Positions 47,765-56,287 of a stretch of 64,000 nucleotides of DNA are shown here, piece by piece (within the stretch, counting starts at the first letter, position 1; each line of letters begins with the position of its first letter). The stretch covers positions 62,001-126,000 of the forward strand of contig NZ_RFFL01000001.1 of NCBI RefSeq assembly GCF_003696285.1, in the 5' to 3' direction. Below the pieces are notes generated by a model. That model searched no databases and was not told the origin of the DNA. It saw only the letters and a program-made list of their open reading frames with translations. The stretch is from Stutzerimonas nitrititolerans (GTDB taxonomy: Bacteria; Pseudomonadota; Gammaproteobacteria; Pseudomonadales; Pseudomonadaceae). Made by a program: the position numbers and the translations under genes.

Positions 47765-48628
47765 CTACGATTGCAGCTCGGGCAGTACCAGCGGCTCCCA
47801 GAGGTTGGCCTGGAAGTGCTTGCGGAAGAAGCCGAAGTGGCCGATGCGCTCCACGCCGACTTCGCTCGGAGTCATGCGCCGCATGGTCTTCGGTGCAGAG
47901 GTGTAGAAGCCGTGCAGCGCCTCGGTGCTGCGGGCGGACATCATCTCGTCGTCGGTGAAGGAGAGCGACACCAGCGGGGTTTTCACGGCGTCGAAGGCGC
48001 GTTGTATCGGCTCGCCCTCGACGCCTAGCAGGTAGTCCGGATGCAGACACCAGCGCCGCCACTGGCGAATCACCCCGGCCGGCAGGTCGCCCACCGCGCC
48101 GATGCGTTCGCCGGGAAAATAACCGGCCACGGCGGTGAGCACGGGGGCCAGGCCATGCCAGAGCAGCCAGGCCTGCTTGCGGATCTGCGGGCTGTTCTCG
48201 CGCCAGTAGCCGCTGCCGGCGGCAATGGTGACGATGCGCGCCAGACGCTCGTGGCCCTGCACCAGTGGCAACACCTGCGCGCCCAGGCTGTGGCCGATCC
48301 AGTACAGGGGCGCGCCGTTGGCGGCGTCGGCGAGGCGGTCGAGCATGACGCTGCAGTCGTGGCGGGCCCAGTCGAGGATGTCGACTTTCAGCGCACGCAG
48401 GGAGGTGCGTCGTGACTGACCGATACCGACGTAATCGAAAGTCACCGCCAGGTAGCCCCGGGTGGCCAGCCAGTTGGCAAAATCAGCATAGAAGCGCTGC
48501 TTGACGCCGATCGCTGGCGCGATCAGCACCGCACCGCGCAACTCGCCCGCAGGGCGATACCAGTGGCTGGCCAGCAGATGGCCGTTGCCATTGTCGATGG
48601 TCAGGGCTTCGGGTTCGGGGATCCGCAT
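47765..48628 (-). CDS. alpha/beta hydrolase family protein
   Basis: 287 residues. The nucleophile elbow WIGHSLGAQ (Ser) is near residue 117, an oxyanion loop region VLIAPAIGVKQRFY lies early, and C-terminal SFTDDEMMSA offers the acid. No signal peptide, so it is cytoplasmic. It is related to serine aminopeptidase/thioesterase-like hydrolases of the COG4757 type; the substrate is unknown. It is divergent from a TetR regulator whose putative operator lies in the shared 95-bp promoter region, so it is a likely regulatory target. Confidence 0.85.
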   Translation of the reverse strand: MRIPEPEALTIDNGNGHLLASHWYRPAGELRGAVLIAPAIGVKQRFYADFANWLATRGYLAVTFDYVGIGQSRRTSLRALKVDILDWARHDCSVMLDRLADAANGAPLYWIGHSLGAQVLPLVQGHERLARIVTIAAGSGYWRENSPQIRKQAWLLWHGLAPVLTAVAGYFPGERIGAVGDLPAGVIRQWRRWCLHPDYLLGVEGEPIQRAFDAVKTPLVSLSFTDDEMMSARSTEALHGFYTSAPKTMRRMTPSEVGVERIGHFGFFRKHFQANLWEPLVLPELQS

Positions 48629-48692
48629 TTTTGTTCTCCGCGCTTCATGGATCGCTTGTGACGATGCAGTATACGAGCACGAGAAATTAATT

Positions 48693-48709
48693 CTAGAAAA
48701 TTATTCTAG
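48693..48709. promoter_or_regulatory. palindromic operator candidate between hydrolase and TetR genes
   Basis: CTAGAA-AATTA-TTCTAG, a perfect 6-bp inverted repeat with a 5-bp spacer, ending 14 bp before the TetR start codon. It also contains the direct repeat ATTCTAG. Its place and form suit TetR autoregulation and control of the divergent hydrolase. Confidence 0.6.
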
Positions 48710-48723
48710 TAACCGGAGCGCGA

Positions 48724-49305
48724 ATGGCCCGCAGCACCCGTAAGCAGGAAATACTCCAGGCAGCGCTGGCCTGTTTCACCGAGCTTGGCGTGGAAGGCAC
48801 CACCATCGAGATGATCCGTGATCGCTCGGGCGCCAGCATCGGCAGCCTCTATCACCATTTCGGCAACCGCGAGGGCATCATCGCCGCGCTCTATCTGGAG
48901 GGCATCGGCGAATACGCCGCGCTGCTGGAAGCCGGTCTGGTGTGCACGCTGGAGGCCGAGGCCTGCGTGAAGCTGTTCGTCACCTGCTACGTCGACTGGG
49001 TAGTGGCCAATCCGGACTGGGCGCGTTTCGTCCTGCACAACCGGGGGCGGGTGGAGGCGGGCGAATGCGGTGATCGCCTGCGCGAAGCTAATCGCGCCCA
49101 TGGCCAGCGCATTGGCGCGGTGCTCAAGCGCCACCGCGAGGCGGGCGCGTTCCGGCGCATGCCGGGGGACTGTTTCGTCTCGGTGGTGATCGGCCCGGTC
49201 CACGACATGGCGCGCAACTGGCTGGCCGGGCGCAGCGGCACGCCCCTGGCCGAGTGCCGCGAATTGCTGGCGGAGATTGCCTGGGACAGTGTCCGCGCCG
49301 GCTGA
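48724..49305 (+). CDS. TetR family transcriptional regulator
   Basis: 193 residues. The N-terminal helix-turn-helix domain is clear: ARSTRKQEILQAALACFTE, then TTIEMIRDRSGASIGSLYHH and FGNREGIIAALY (about residues 2-60). The C-terminal ligand domain is unassigned. It is divergent from the alpha/beta hydrolase, with a palindrome in between. The ATG at 48724 follows CCGGAGCG. Confidence 0.92.
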   Translation: MARSTRKQEILQAALACFTELGVEGTTIEMIRDRSGASIGSLYHHFGNREGIIAALYLEGIGEYAALLEAGLVCTLEAEACVKLFVTCYVDWVVANPDWARFVLHNRGRVEAGECGDRLREANRAHGQRIGAVLKRHREAGAFRRMPGDCFVSVVIGPVHDMARNWLAGRSGTPLAECRELLAEIAWDSVRAG

Positions 49306-49415
49306 CAGCTCTTTGACAACCGCCTGCGTTGCCGGTGTTGAAAGCAGACAGCCCGTAGACTCCACTTTTTCGCTGGTTTTGCGCAGAACGCTGCCTCGCC
49401 GACCTGCCAGGGGGC

Positions 49416-49476
49416 CGTAGGGCTGAACTTGTTCGGCCTGTAGAGGTGTCCTGGACCGAACAAGTTCGGCCCTACG
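49416..49476. repeat. 21-bp inverted repeat (REP-like hairpin / terminator)
   Basis: CGTAGGGCTGAACTTGTTCG and CGAACAAGTTCGGCCCTACG are complementary with one mismatch (21 bp per arm, 19-nt loop). It lies between the convergent TetR and IclR genes, 7 bp after the IclR stop, and probably terminates one or both. The arm sequence is typical of dispersed intergenic repeats. Confidence 0.75.
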
Positions 49477-49483
49477 AGTAGCC

Positions 49484-50266
49484 TCAGGCGCCGAGGCTCT
49501 CGATATCCCGCGCGAGCATGTCCAGTTGCTGGGCCAGCGAATTCTTCAGGGTGTCTTCGCTGAGCTGGAAGGAAGGCGCGCCGCAGGTCAGCACCATGAT
49601 GCTGCCGTCGGCCAGGTGCAGCGGCACGCCGGCGGCCATCACGTTGCGGTCCCAGTCGCCCAGGGACAAGCAGAAGCCGCGCTGCTCGAACTCCTCGAAG
49701 GAGGCTTCCAGCGATGCCTGGATCGCCGGCCAGTCGTCGCCATACTTGGCGGCCAGCGCCGCCAGCAGGTGCTCGCGTTCCTGTGCCGGTGTGGCGGCGA
49801 GGAAGGCGCGGCCGGCGGCGGTGGTGGCCAGCGGCAGGCGCACGCCGGCATCCATGCGCAGGGTGGTGACTTCCGCCGGGCGGCAGTTCTCCACATAGAT
49901 CATCGACAGCCGGTCGCGGCAGGTCAGCCCCACGGTGGTGTTGGTGCGCCGGGCGAACTCGTCCATGTAGGGCTTGGCCAGCTGGCGCACGCGCAGGTTG
50001 GAGACGTAGGCATAGCCGAGCGCCAGCACGCCGGAGTCCAGCTGGTACTTCTCGTGCTGCTGCGAGTAGCTGAGGTAGCCCAGCTTGGTCAATGTGTAGG
50101 TCATGCGCGATATCGTCGGCTTGGGCAGCCCGGTGATGCGCGCGATGTCCTGGTTGCCCAGCACCACCGAACCGTGGGTGAAGGCACGCAACACGTCCAG
50201 CCCGCGGGAAAGGGCCTCGACGAACTTGCGGTCCTTGGGGTTCTCGTTGTCTTCGATGTCGCTCAT
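49484..50266 (-). CDS. IclR family transcriptional regulator
   Basis: 260 residues. An N-terminal winged helix (FVEALSRGLDVLRAF, LGNQDIARITGLPKPTISR) is followed by the IclR effector domain with RLPLATTAAGRAFLAA and GDWDRNVMAAGVPL. It is similar in layout to PcaR/PobR-type regulators of aromatic or acyl degradation. Its target is not evident: the neighbours are rpmB on one side and TetR on the other. The fatty acyl operon at 43-47 kb is a possible but unproven target. Confidence 0.9.
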   Translation of the reverse strand: MSDIEDNENPKDRKFVEALSRGLDVLRAFTHGSVVLGNQDIARITGLPKPTISRMTYTLTKLGYLSYSQQHEKYQLDSGVLALGYAYVSNLRVRQLAKPYMDEFARRTNTTVGLTCRDRLSMIYVENCRPAEVTTLRMDAGVRLPLATTAAGRAFLAATPAQEREHLLAALAAKYGDDWPAIQASLEASFEEFEQRGFCLSLGDWDRNVMAAGVPLHLADGSIMVLTCGAPSFQLSEDTLKNSLAQQLDMLARDIESLGA

Positions 50267-50467
50267 GCTGGGACGGTCGTTCCGGTAGTGGGCAGCGGGC
50301 GAACGATAGCAGATCGCCCGGCCGGTTATCGGGGGTATGTCATGCCGTCGGTGCTGCCATGCACCAGCGGCGCAGGCGACGAACGGCGGCGGCCTCCGGG
50401 CGCTTGCAGACTGCTGCGCAAGGGGCTTTCGAGGCGAGCGCTGATGAGCGGAAAAATCAATCCGCGC

Positions 50468-50496
50468 TTGTTGCTAGGGGGCCTTTCTGATATAAA
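50468..50496 (+). promoter_or_regulatory. predicted sigma-70 promoter of rpmB-rpmG
   Basis: TTGTTG (50468-50473), a 17-bp spacer and TATAAA (50491-50496). Strong for this GC content, as expected for ribosomal protein genes. Confidence 0.7.
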
Positions 50497-50601
50497 GCAG
50501 CGCTCTTTTCTAGGGGCCCGGTTTCTTCGCTCGCTGCGTGGCCGGTAAGACCCCAACGAATCGTGGCGCTGAGCGCCGAACTGACAAGTGAATTCAAGCG
50601 G

Positions 50602-50625
50602 CCAACCCATGCCGGGTTGGGCATG
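50602..50625 (+). promoter_or_regulatory. rpmB leader with two alternative hairpins
   Basis: CCAACCC (50602-50608) can pair with GGGTTGG (50614-50620), or CATGCC (50608-50613) with GGCATG (50620-50625). The two stems exclude each other. The structure ends 19 bases before the rpmB ATG, a position that could affect translation initiation. Confidence 0.45.
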
Positions 50626-50644
50626 TGGTTTAGAGGGCTGAGGC

Positions 50645-50881
50645 ATGTCGAGAGTCTGTCAAGTTACCGGTAAGGGTCCGGTAACCGGGAACAACGTTTC
50701 CCACGCAATGAACAAAACCCGTCGTCGTTTCCTGCCGAACCTGCAGCATCATCGCTTCTGGGTCGAGTCGGAGAACCGCTTCGTCCGTCTGCGCCTGAGC
50801 GCCAAAGGCATGCGCATCATCGACAAGCGCGGCATCGATGCCGTTCTGGCTGAACTCCGCGCTCGCGGCGAAAAGGTTTAA
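50645..50881 (+). CDS. rpmB: 50S ribosomal protein L28
   Basis: 78 residues, full length. [20 protein letters not shown] is the L28 N-terminus, followed by the basic RRRFLPNLQ and [16 protein letters not shown]. It is a structural component of the large ribosomal subunit. AGGGCTGAGG precedes the start. It is followed 11 bases later by rpmG, the usual pair. Confidence 0.98.
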   Translation: MSRVCQVTGKGPVTGNNVSHAMNKTRRRFLPNLQHHRFWVESENRFVRLRLSAKGMRIIDKRGIDAVLAELRARGEKV

Positions 50882-50892
50882 GGAGAACTATC

Positions 50893-51048
50893 ATGCGTGA
50901 CCTGATCCGTTTGGTGTCCAGCGCCGGTACCGGCCACTTCTACACCACCGACAAGAACAAGCGCACCACGCCCGACAAGATCGAGATCAAGAAGTACGAT
51001 CCGGTCGTGCGCAAGCACGTGATCTACAAGGAAGCCAAGATCAAGTAA
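50893..51048 (+). CDS. rpmG: 50S ribosomal protein L33
   Basis: 51 residues: [19 protein letters not shown], then [17 protein letters not shown] and [13 protein letters not shown]. It matches the Cys-free L33 form, which does not need zinc. AAGGAGA lies just upstream of the ATG. It forms an operon with rpmB and is closed by a strong terminator. Confidence 0.98.
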   Translation: MRDLIRLVSSAGTGHFYTTDKNKRTTPDKIEIKKYDPVVRKHVIYKEAKIK

Positions 51049-51068
51049 TTGATCGGCCCTTGATGGAA

Positions 51069-51093
51069 AAACCCGCCAATCGGCGGGTTTTTT
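51069..51093 (+). terminator. Rho-independent terminator of rpmB-rpmG
   Basis: AAACCCGCC / GGCGGGTTT around AATC, with a T-run to 51093, about 20 bp after the rpmG stop codon. Confidence 0.95.
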
Positions 51094-51179
51094 CGTTTCT
51101 GGCGTTTCATTGTTGTTGTTGGGAGGGTTTCGCCCCGAGGGCGGGGCTCCCACGCAAAACGGTTTCGCTTCGGTGGCTG

Positions 51180-52496
<1,317 letters not shown>

Positions 52497-52592
52497 GGTA
52501 GCTCCGGTCATGCAGCGTTCGAGGGCTATGCTGATGCGTACAACTGCCGTCCGCCCAGCGGAAGGCCGAGTCTATGTTTAATAAAACGCACA

Positions 52593-52615
52593 AAACAAGG
52601 CTGAGCGCCTGGTTT
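52593..52615. promoter_or_regulatory. palindrome in the aminotransferase/kauB shared promoter region
   Basis: AAACAAGGC-TGAGC-GCCTGGTTT, complementary at 8 of 9 positions per arm. It sits centrally in the 198-bp region between the divergent genes and is the best operator candidate there. The regulator is not evident in the window. Confidence 0.45.
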
Positions 52616-52694
52616 CGTAAAATATATTGATAGGCCTGGCGCCGCTGGTTTAGGGTGCCTGTCTGATCCATGGACCATTGACCGAGGAAGCACC

Positions 52695-54188
52695 ATGACC
52701 GCCCTGACTTTCGCCGACTGGCAACAGCGCGCCCGCGACCTGCACATCGAAGGCCGGGCCTTCATCCAGGGTGAATACAGCGCATCCGCCGCCGGTGCCG
52801 ACTTCGATTGCATCAGCCCGGTCGACGGCCGGGTGCTGGCCCAGGTGGCCAGCTGCGACGAGGCCGATGCCGACCGTGCGGTGCTCAGTGCGCGCATGGC
52901 CTTCGAGTCGGGCGCCTGGTCGCGGCTGGCACCGGCCAAACGCAAGGCGGTGATGATCCGTTTTGCCGATCTGCTCGAAGCCAATGCCCAGGAGCTGGCG
53001 CTGCTGGAAACACTCGACATGGGCAAGCCGATCAGCGATGCCCTGGCGGTGGATGTGCCGGGCGCTGCGCGGGCGCTGCGCTGGTCCGGTGAGGCGATCG
53101 ACAAGATCTACGACGAGGTGGCCGCCACGCCTCACGATCAGCTGGGCCTGGTCACGCGCGAGCCGGTCGGCGTGGTGGCGGCCATCGTGCCGTGGAACTT
53201 CCCGCTGATGATGGCCTGCTGGAAACTCGGCCCGGCGCTGGCTACCGGTAACTCGGTGGTACTCAAGCCCTCGGAGAAGTCGCCGCTGAGCGCCATTCGC
53301 ATGGCGCAGCTGGCCATCGAAGCCGGCATTCCGCCGGGCGTGCTCAACGTGTTGCCGGGCTACGGGCACACCGTGGGCAAGGCGCTGGCGCTGCACATGG
53401 ATGTCGACACCCTGGTATTCACCGGCTCCACGCGGGTCGCCAAGCAGCTGATGATCTATGCCGGCGAGTCGAACATGAAGCGGGTCTGGCTGGAGGCGGG
53501 CGGCAAGAGCCCGAACATCGTTTTCGCCGATGCGCCGGATCTGAAGGCCGCGGCGGAGGCGGCCGCCAGCGCCATCGCCTTCAACCAGGGCGAAGTCTGC
53601 ACCGCCGGTTCGCGGCTGCTGGTGGAAGGTTCGATCAAGGCGCGCTTCCTGCCCATGGTGGTCGAGGCGCTCAAGGGCTGGAAGCCGGGCAACCCGCTGG
53701 ACCCGGCGACCAACGTCGGCGCGCTGGTCGACACCCAGCAGCTCGATACCGTGCTCGGCTACATCGAGGCGGGCCGCAACGACGGCGCCCAGGTGCTCAT
53801 CGGCGGCCAGCGGACCCTGGAGGAGAGCGGCGGGTTGTATGTGGAGCCGACCATCTTCGATGGCGTGAGCAACGCGATGAAGATCGCCCAGGAGGAAATC
53901 TTCGGCCCGGTGCTGTCGGTCATCACCTTCGATACGCCGCAGGAAGCCGTCACCATCGCCAACGACACCCCCTATGGCCTGGCCGCCGCGGTCTGGACCG
54001 CCGACCTGTCCAAGGCACACCTGACGGCCAGGGCGTTGCGGGCGGGCAGCGTCTGGGTCAACCAGTACGACGGCGGCGACATGACCGCGCCTTTCGGTGG
54101 CTTCAAGCAGTCGGGCAATGGCCGCGACAAGTCGCTGCATGCCTTCGACAAGTACACGGAGCTGAAGGCGACCTGGATAAAGCTGTGA
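52695..54188 (+). CDS. kauB: gamma-aminobutyraldehyde/4-guanidinobutyraldehyde dehydrogenase
   Basis: 497 residues, the length of P. aeruginosa KauB, which it resembles closely from start (MTALTFADWQQRARDLHIEG) to end (HAFDKYTELKATWIKL). Aldehyde dehydrogenase features: PWNFPLMMACWKLGPALATG, FTGSTRVAKQL, EAGGKSPNIVF with the general-base Glu, and NQGEVCTAGSR with the catalytic Cys near residue 303. KauB oxidises aminoaldehydes from arginine, agmatine and polyamine breakdown to the omega-amino acids. GAGGAAGCACC precedes the ATG. A REP-like hairpin closes it. Confidence 0.93.
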   Translation: MTALTFADWQQRARDLHIEGRAFIQGEYSASAAGADFDCISPVDGRVLAQVASCDEADADRAVLSARMAFESGAWSRLAPAKRKAVMIRFADLLEANAQELALLETLDMGKPISDALAVDVPGAARALRWSGEAIDKIYDEVAATPHDQLGLVTREPVGVVAAIVPWNFPLMMACWKLGPALATGNSVVLKPSEKSPLSAIRMAQLAIEAGIPPGVLNVLPGYGHTVGKALALHMDVDTLVFTGSTRVAKQLMIYAGESNMKRVWLEAGGKSPNIVFADAPDLKAAAEAAASAIAFNQGEVCTAGSRLLVEGSIKARFLPMVVEALKGWKPGNPLDPATNVGALVDTQQLDTVLGYIEAGRNDGAQVLIGGQRTLEESGGLYVEPTIFDGVSNAMKIAQEEIFGPVLSVITFDTPQEAVTIANDTPYGLAAAVWTADLSKAHLTARALRAGSVWVNQYDGGDMTAPFGGFKQSGNGRDKSLHAFDKYTELKATWIKL

Positions 54189-54220
54189 AGCAGCAGGCGG
54201 GGGTCAGCCGCTCGGTGGTG

Positions 54221-54268
54221 GCGCTTCCCCCTCTCCCCGACCCTCTCCCGCGAGGGGAGAGGGAGCGC
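54221..54268. terminator. REP-like bidirectional hairpin between kauB and the diguanylate cyclase
   Basis: CCCTCTCCC (54241) / GGGAGAGGG around GCGA, with an alternative longer pairing of GCGCTTCCCCCTCTCC (54221) with GGAGAGGGAGCGC. It is placed between convergent genes and shares its core with 15834-15857. Confidence 0.65.
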
Positions 54269-54276
54269 CTGCCCCG

Positions 54277-55908
54277 TTACTGTGCTACTCGCACCTGATT
54301 ACGGCCGTTGTGCTTGGCGGCGTACAGCGCCTGGTCGGCGCGCTCCAGCAGCACGCCTGGTTTGGCGTGGCCGTCGGTTTCGCTGATGCCGGCGCTGAGC
54401 GATACGTTGAAGGTGTGGACTCCGGCGCGGAAGCTGATGGCCGAGAAGCGTGAGCGGATTTCCTCGATGATGCGTCTGGCCTGTTCGGCCGAGCACTCGG
54501 GCAGCACCACGACGAATTCCTCGCCGCCGTAACGGCCGAGGCTGTCGATGCGGCGCAGGCGCTGGCGCAGCAGGTTGGCCAGCGCGCGGATCACGTTGTC
54601 GCCGGCGGCGTGGCCATAGGTGTCGTTGACCCGCTTGAAGTGGTCGAGGTCGAGCATGACCACGCTGGTGGGTTTGCCGGAGCGCGCCGCACGTTCCACT
54701 TCCAGTGCCAGCTGTTCCTTGATATCGGCGTGCTTGAGCAGCCCGGTGAGGCTGTCGCGCGACAGTGCGGTGCTCAGCGAACGTGCACGCTGGGCGTGGG
54801 AGTACACCGAAGCGATCAGGGCGTTATCGCTGATCGGCTTGGTGATGAAATCGTCGCCGGCCTTGAGCAGGGCCTCCATCTGCCGGTTGATGTCCGTTTC
54901 GGCCGAGAGGTAGATGATGGGCACCCGCAGCCACTCGTCGTTCAGGCGGATCATCTGCGCAAGTTCCGGGCCAGAGCAGTGCGGCATGTTGACGTCCAGC
55001 AGCAGGACTTCCGGATTGAAGGTGCGCATGGTTTCCAGCAGCAGGCTGGGGTCCTGCAGTGTCTGCACCAGCATCTGCGAGTTGCGCAGCACTAGGCTGT
55101 AGCGTGCCGCCAGGTCGGCATCGTCGTCGACGATCATGACGCGGAACGGCGCACCCAGATGGCGGTTGAGGCAGCGTTCCAGGCTGCTTTCCAGCTGGGT
55201 GATGTCCAGCGGACGGAGGAAGTAACCCTGGGCGCCGGCACGCACGGCCGTGAGCAGGCTGTCGAAGTCGGCTCGATCGCTGATCACCAGTAGCGGCAGG
55301 TGAGCCGGCAGGCGTTGCTGGAGTTCGCTGACCGCCGCCAGCTCCCCGCCGTGCTGCAGGCCGATGACCAGCGCGTCGGGCAGATCGTCGGCCGCCGCCG
55401 CTTCCAGTTGCGCCAGCTCGGTGAACAGCCGTACGTCATAGCCGAAGTTGCCCAGCGTCTGGCCCATGTCGTGGCCGGCTTGCGCGTCGCTTTCCAGCAG
55501 GTAGATGAGGCAGTCCGGCCGATGCTGCTGCGTCTGGGGAACTGCCGTCGCCTGCTCCGGGGATTCGGCGAGCGCATCGCTGGCGAACCGCTGCAGCGCC
55601 CGGGCGAAGCCATGCAGGGACTGGGTACCGGGCTTGGCCGCTGCCAGCCAGCGGTCGGCGTGCAGTTCCAGCGATCGGGCCTGTTCGCCGAGCCGGGCGA
55701 AACCGAAAGTGCCGGCCGAGCCGGACAGGCGATGCAGTTGCTCGTGGATGTCGAGCATCAGTTGCCGAAGCCTTTCGCGGGGGAGGGGCTCCTGCAATTC
55801 GCCAGCGGTGCGGGCGAGCTCCGGCAGTTCCTGCCGCAGGCGTTCGACGAATCGCTCGTTCAGCGCCTGAAGCTGGTTCTGCAGCTCGGCGTTGCCCGTA
55901 TCACTCAT
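54277..55908 (-). CDS. diguanylate cyclase with Hpt and two receiver domains
   Basis: 543 residues. An N-terminal Hpt-like domain carries His59 in LHRLSGSAGTFG. A first receiver (about 132-245) is degenerate: the acceptor Asp site reads ALVIGLQHGG and the Lys is Arg (FLRPLD). A second receiver (about 253-370) is canonical (VMIVDDDADL, LLLDVNMP, TKPI). The GGDEF domain (about 375-543) has GRYGGEEF, an active GGEEF, preceded at five residues by RRID, a product-inhibition I-site. It should make c-di-GMP when phosphorylated by the adjacent sensor kinases. It overlaps the receiver gene upstream by 8 bp and is the last gene of the cluster. Confidence 0.93.
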   Translation of the reverse strand: MSDTGNAELQNQLQALNERFVERLRQELPELARTAGELQEPLPRERLRQLMLDIHEQLHRLSGSAGTFGFARLGEQARSLELHADRWLAAAKPGTQSLHGFARALQRFASDALAESPEQATAVPQTQQHRPDCLIYLLESDAQAGHDMGQTLGNFGYDVRLFTELAQLEAAAADDLPDALVIGLQHGGELAAVSELQQRLPAHLPLLVISDRADFDSLLTAVRAGAQGYFLRPLDITQLESSLERCLNRHLGAPFRVMIVDDDADLAARYSLVLRNSQMLVQTLQDPSLLLETMRTFNPEVLLLDVNMPHCSGPELAQMIRLNDEWLRVPIIYLSAETDINRQMEALLKAGDDFITKPISDNALIASVYSHAQRARSLSTALSRDSLTGLLKHADIKEQLALEVERAARSGKPTSVVMLDLDHFKRVNDTYGHAAGDNVIRALANLLRQRLRRIDSLGRYGGEEFVVVLPECSAEQARRIIEEIRSRFSAISFRAGVHTFNVSLSAGISETDGHAKPGVLLERADQALYAAKHNGRNQVRVAQ

Positions 55909-56287
55909 GTTCGGCTTCCCATATGGCGCGCAATTGGGCGGTCAGTTGCAAAGGGTCGAAGGGCTTCTGCAGGACTTCGCGAACCCCCATCTGCTGCAGT
56001 TCGGTCAGTCGCTCACGTTCGAGATGGCCGGTCAGCAGCACCACGGGGGTTTGCTGCAGGTCGACCAGACCGGCGAGCTGGCGCAGCAATTCGATGCCGT
56101 CCATCTGCGGCAGCATCACGTCGAGCAGGATCAGGTCCGGTGCGAACGCCCGTACTTCGGCAAGTGCCGCCTGGGCCGAGGCGCAGCTGAGTACCTCGAA
56201 GCCGCCGATCCTTTCCAGCGCGATGCGGGTCACGATCTGGATCGAGGGCACGTCCTCGATGTGCAGGATGCGCTTCAACGCCCTCAT
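55901..56287 (-). CDS. single-domain response regulator (CheY-like)
   Basis: 128 residues, a lone receiver domain: RILHIEDVPSI (acidic pocket), LILLDVMLPQMDG (acceptor Asp), LLTGH and LQKPFDPL (Lys). It overlaps the upstream kinase (ATGA) and the downstream diguanylate cyclase (8 bp), so the three are coupled. It probably relays phosphate between the kinase at 56284-58698 and the Hpt domain of the cyclase, or competes for it (inference). It is paralogous to the receiver at 58743-59129. Confidence 0.93.
   Translation of the reverse strand: MRALKRILHIEDVPSIQIVTRIALERIGGFEVLSCASAQAALAEVRAFAPDLILLDVMLPQMDGIELLRQLAGLVDLQQTPVVLLTGHLERERLTELQQMGVREVLQKPFDPLQLTAQLRAIWEAEHE

Larger units (their letters stand above)
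50267..50644. other. upstream region of rpmB
   Basis: These 378 bases hold the divergent IclR promoter region, a good rpmB promoter (50468-50496) and a leader with alternative hairpins (50602-50625). No protein gene is supportable. Confidence 0.6.
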
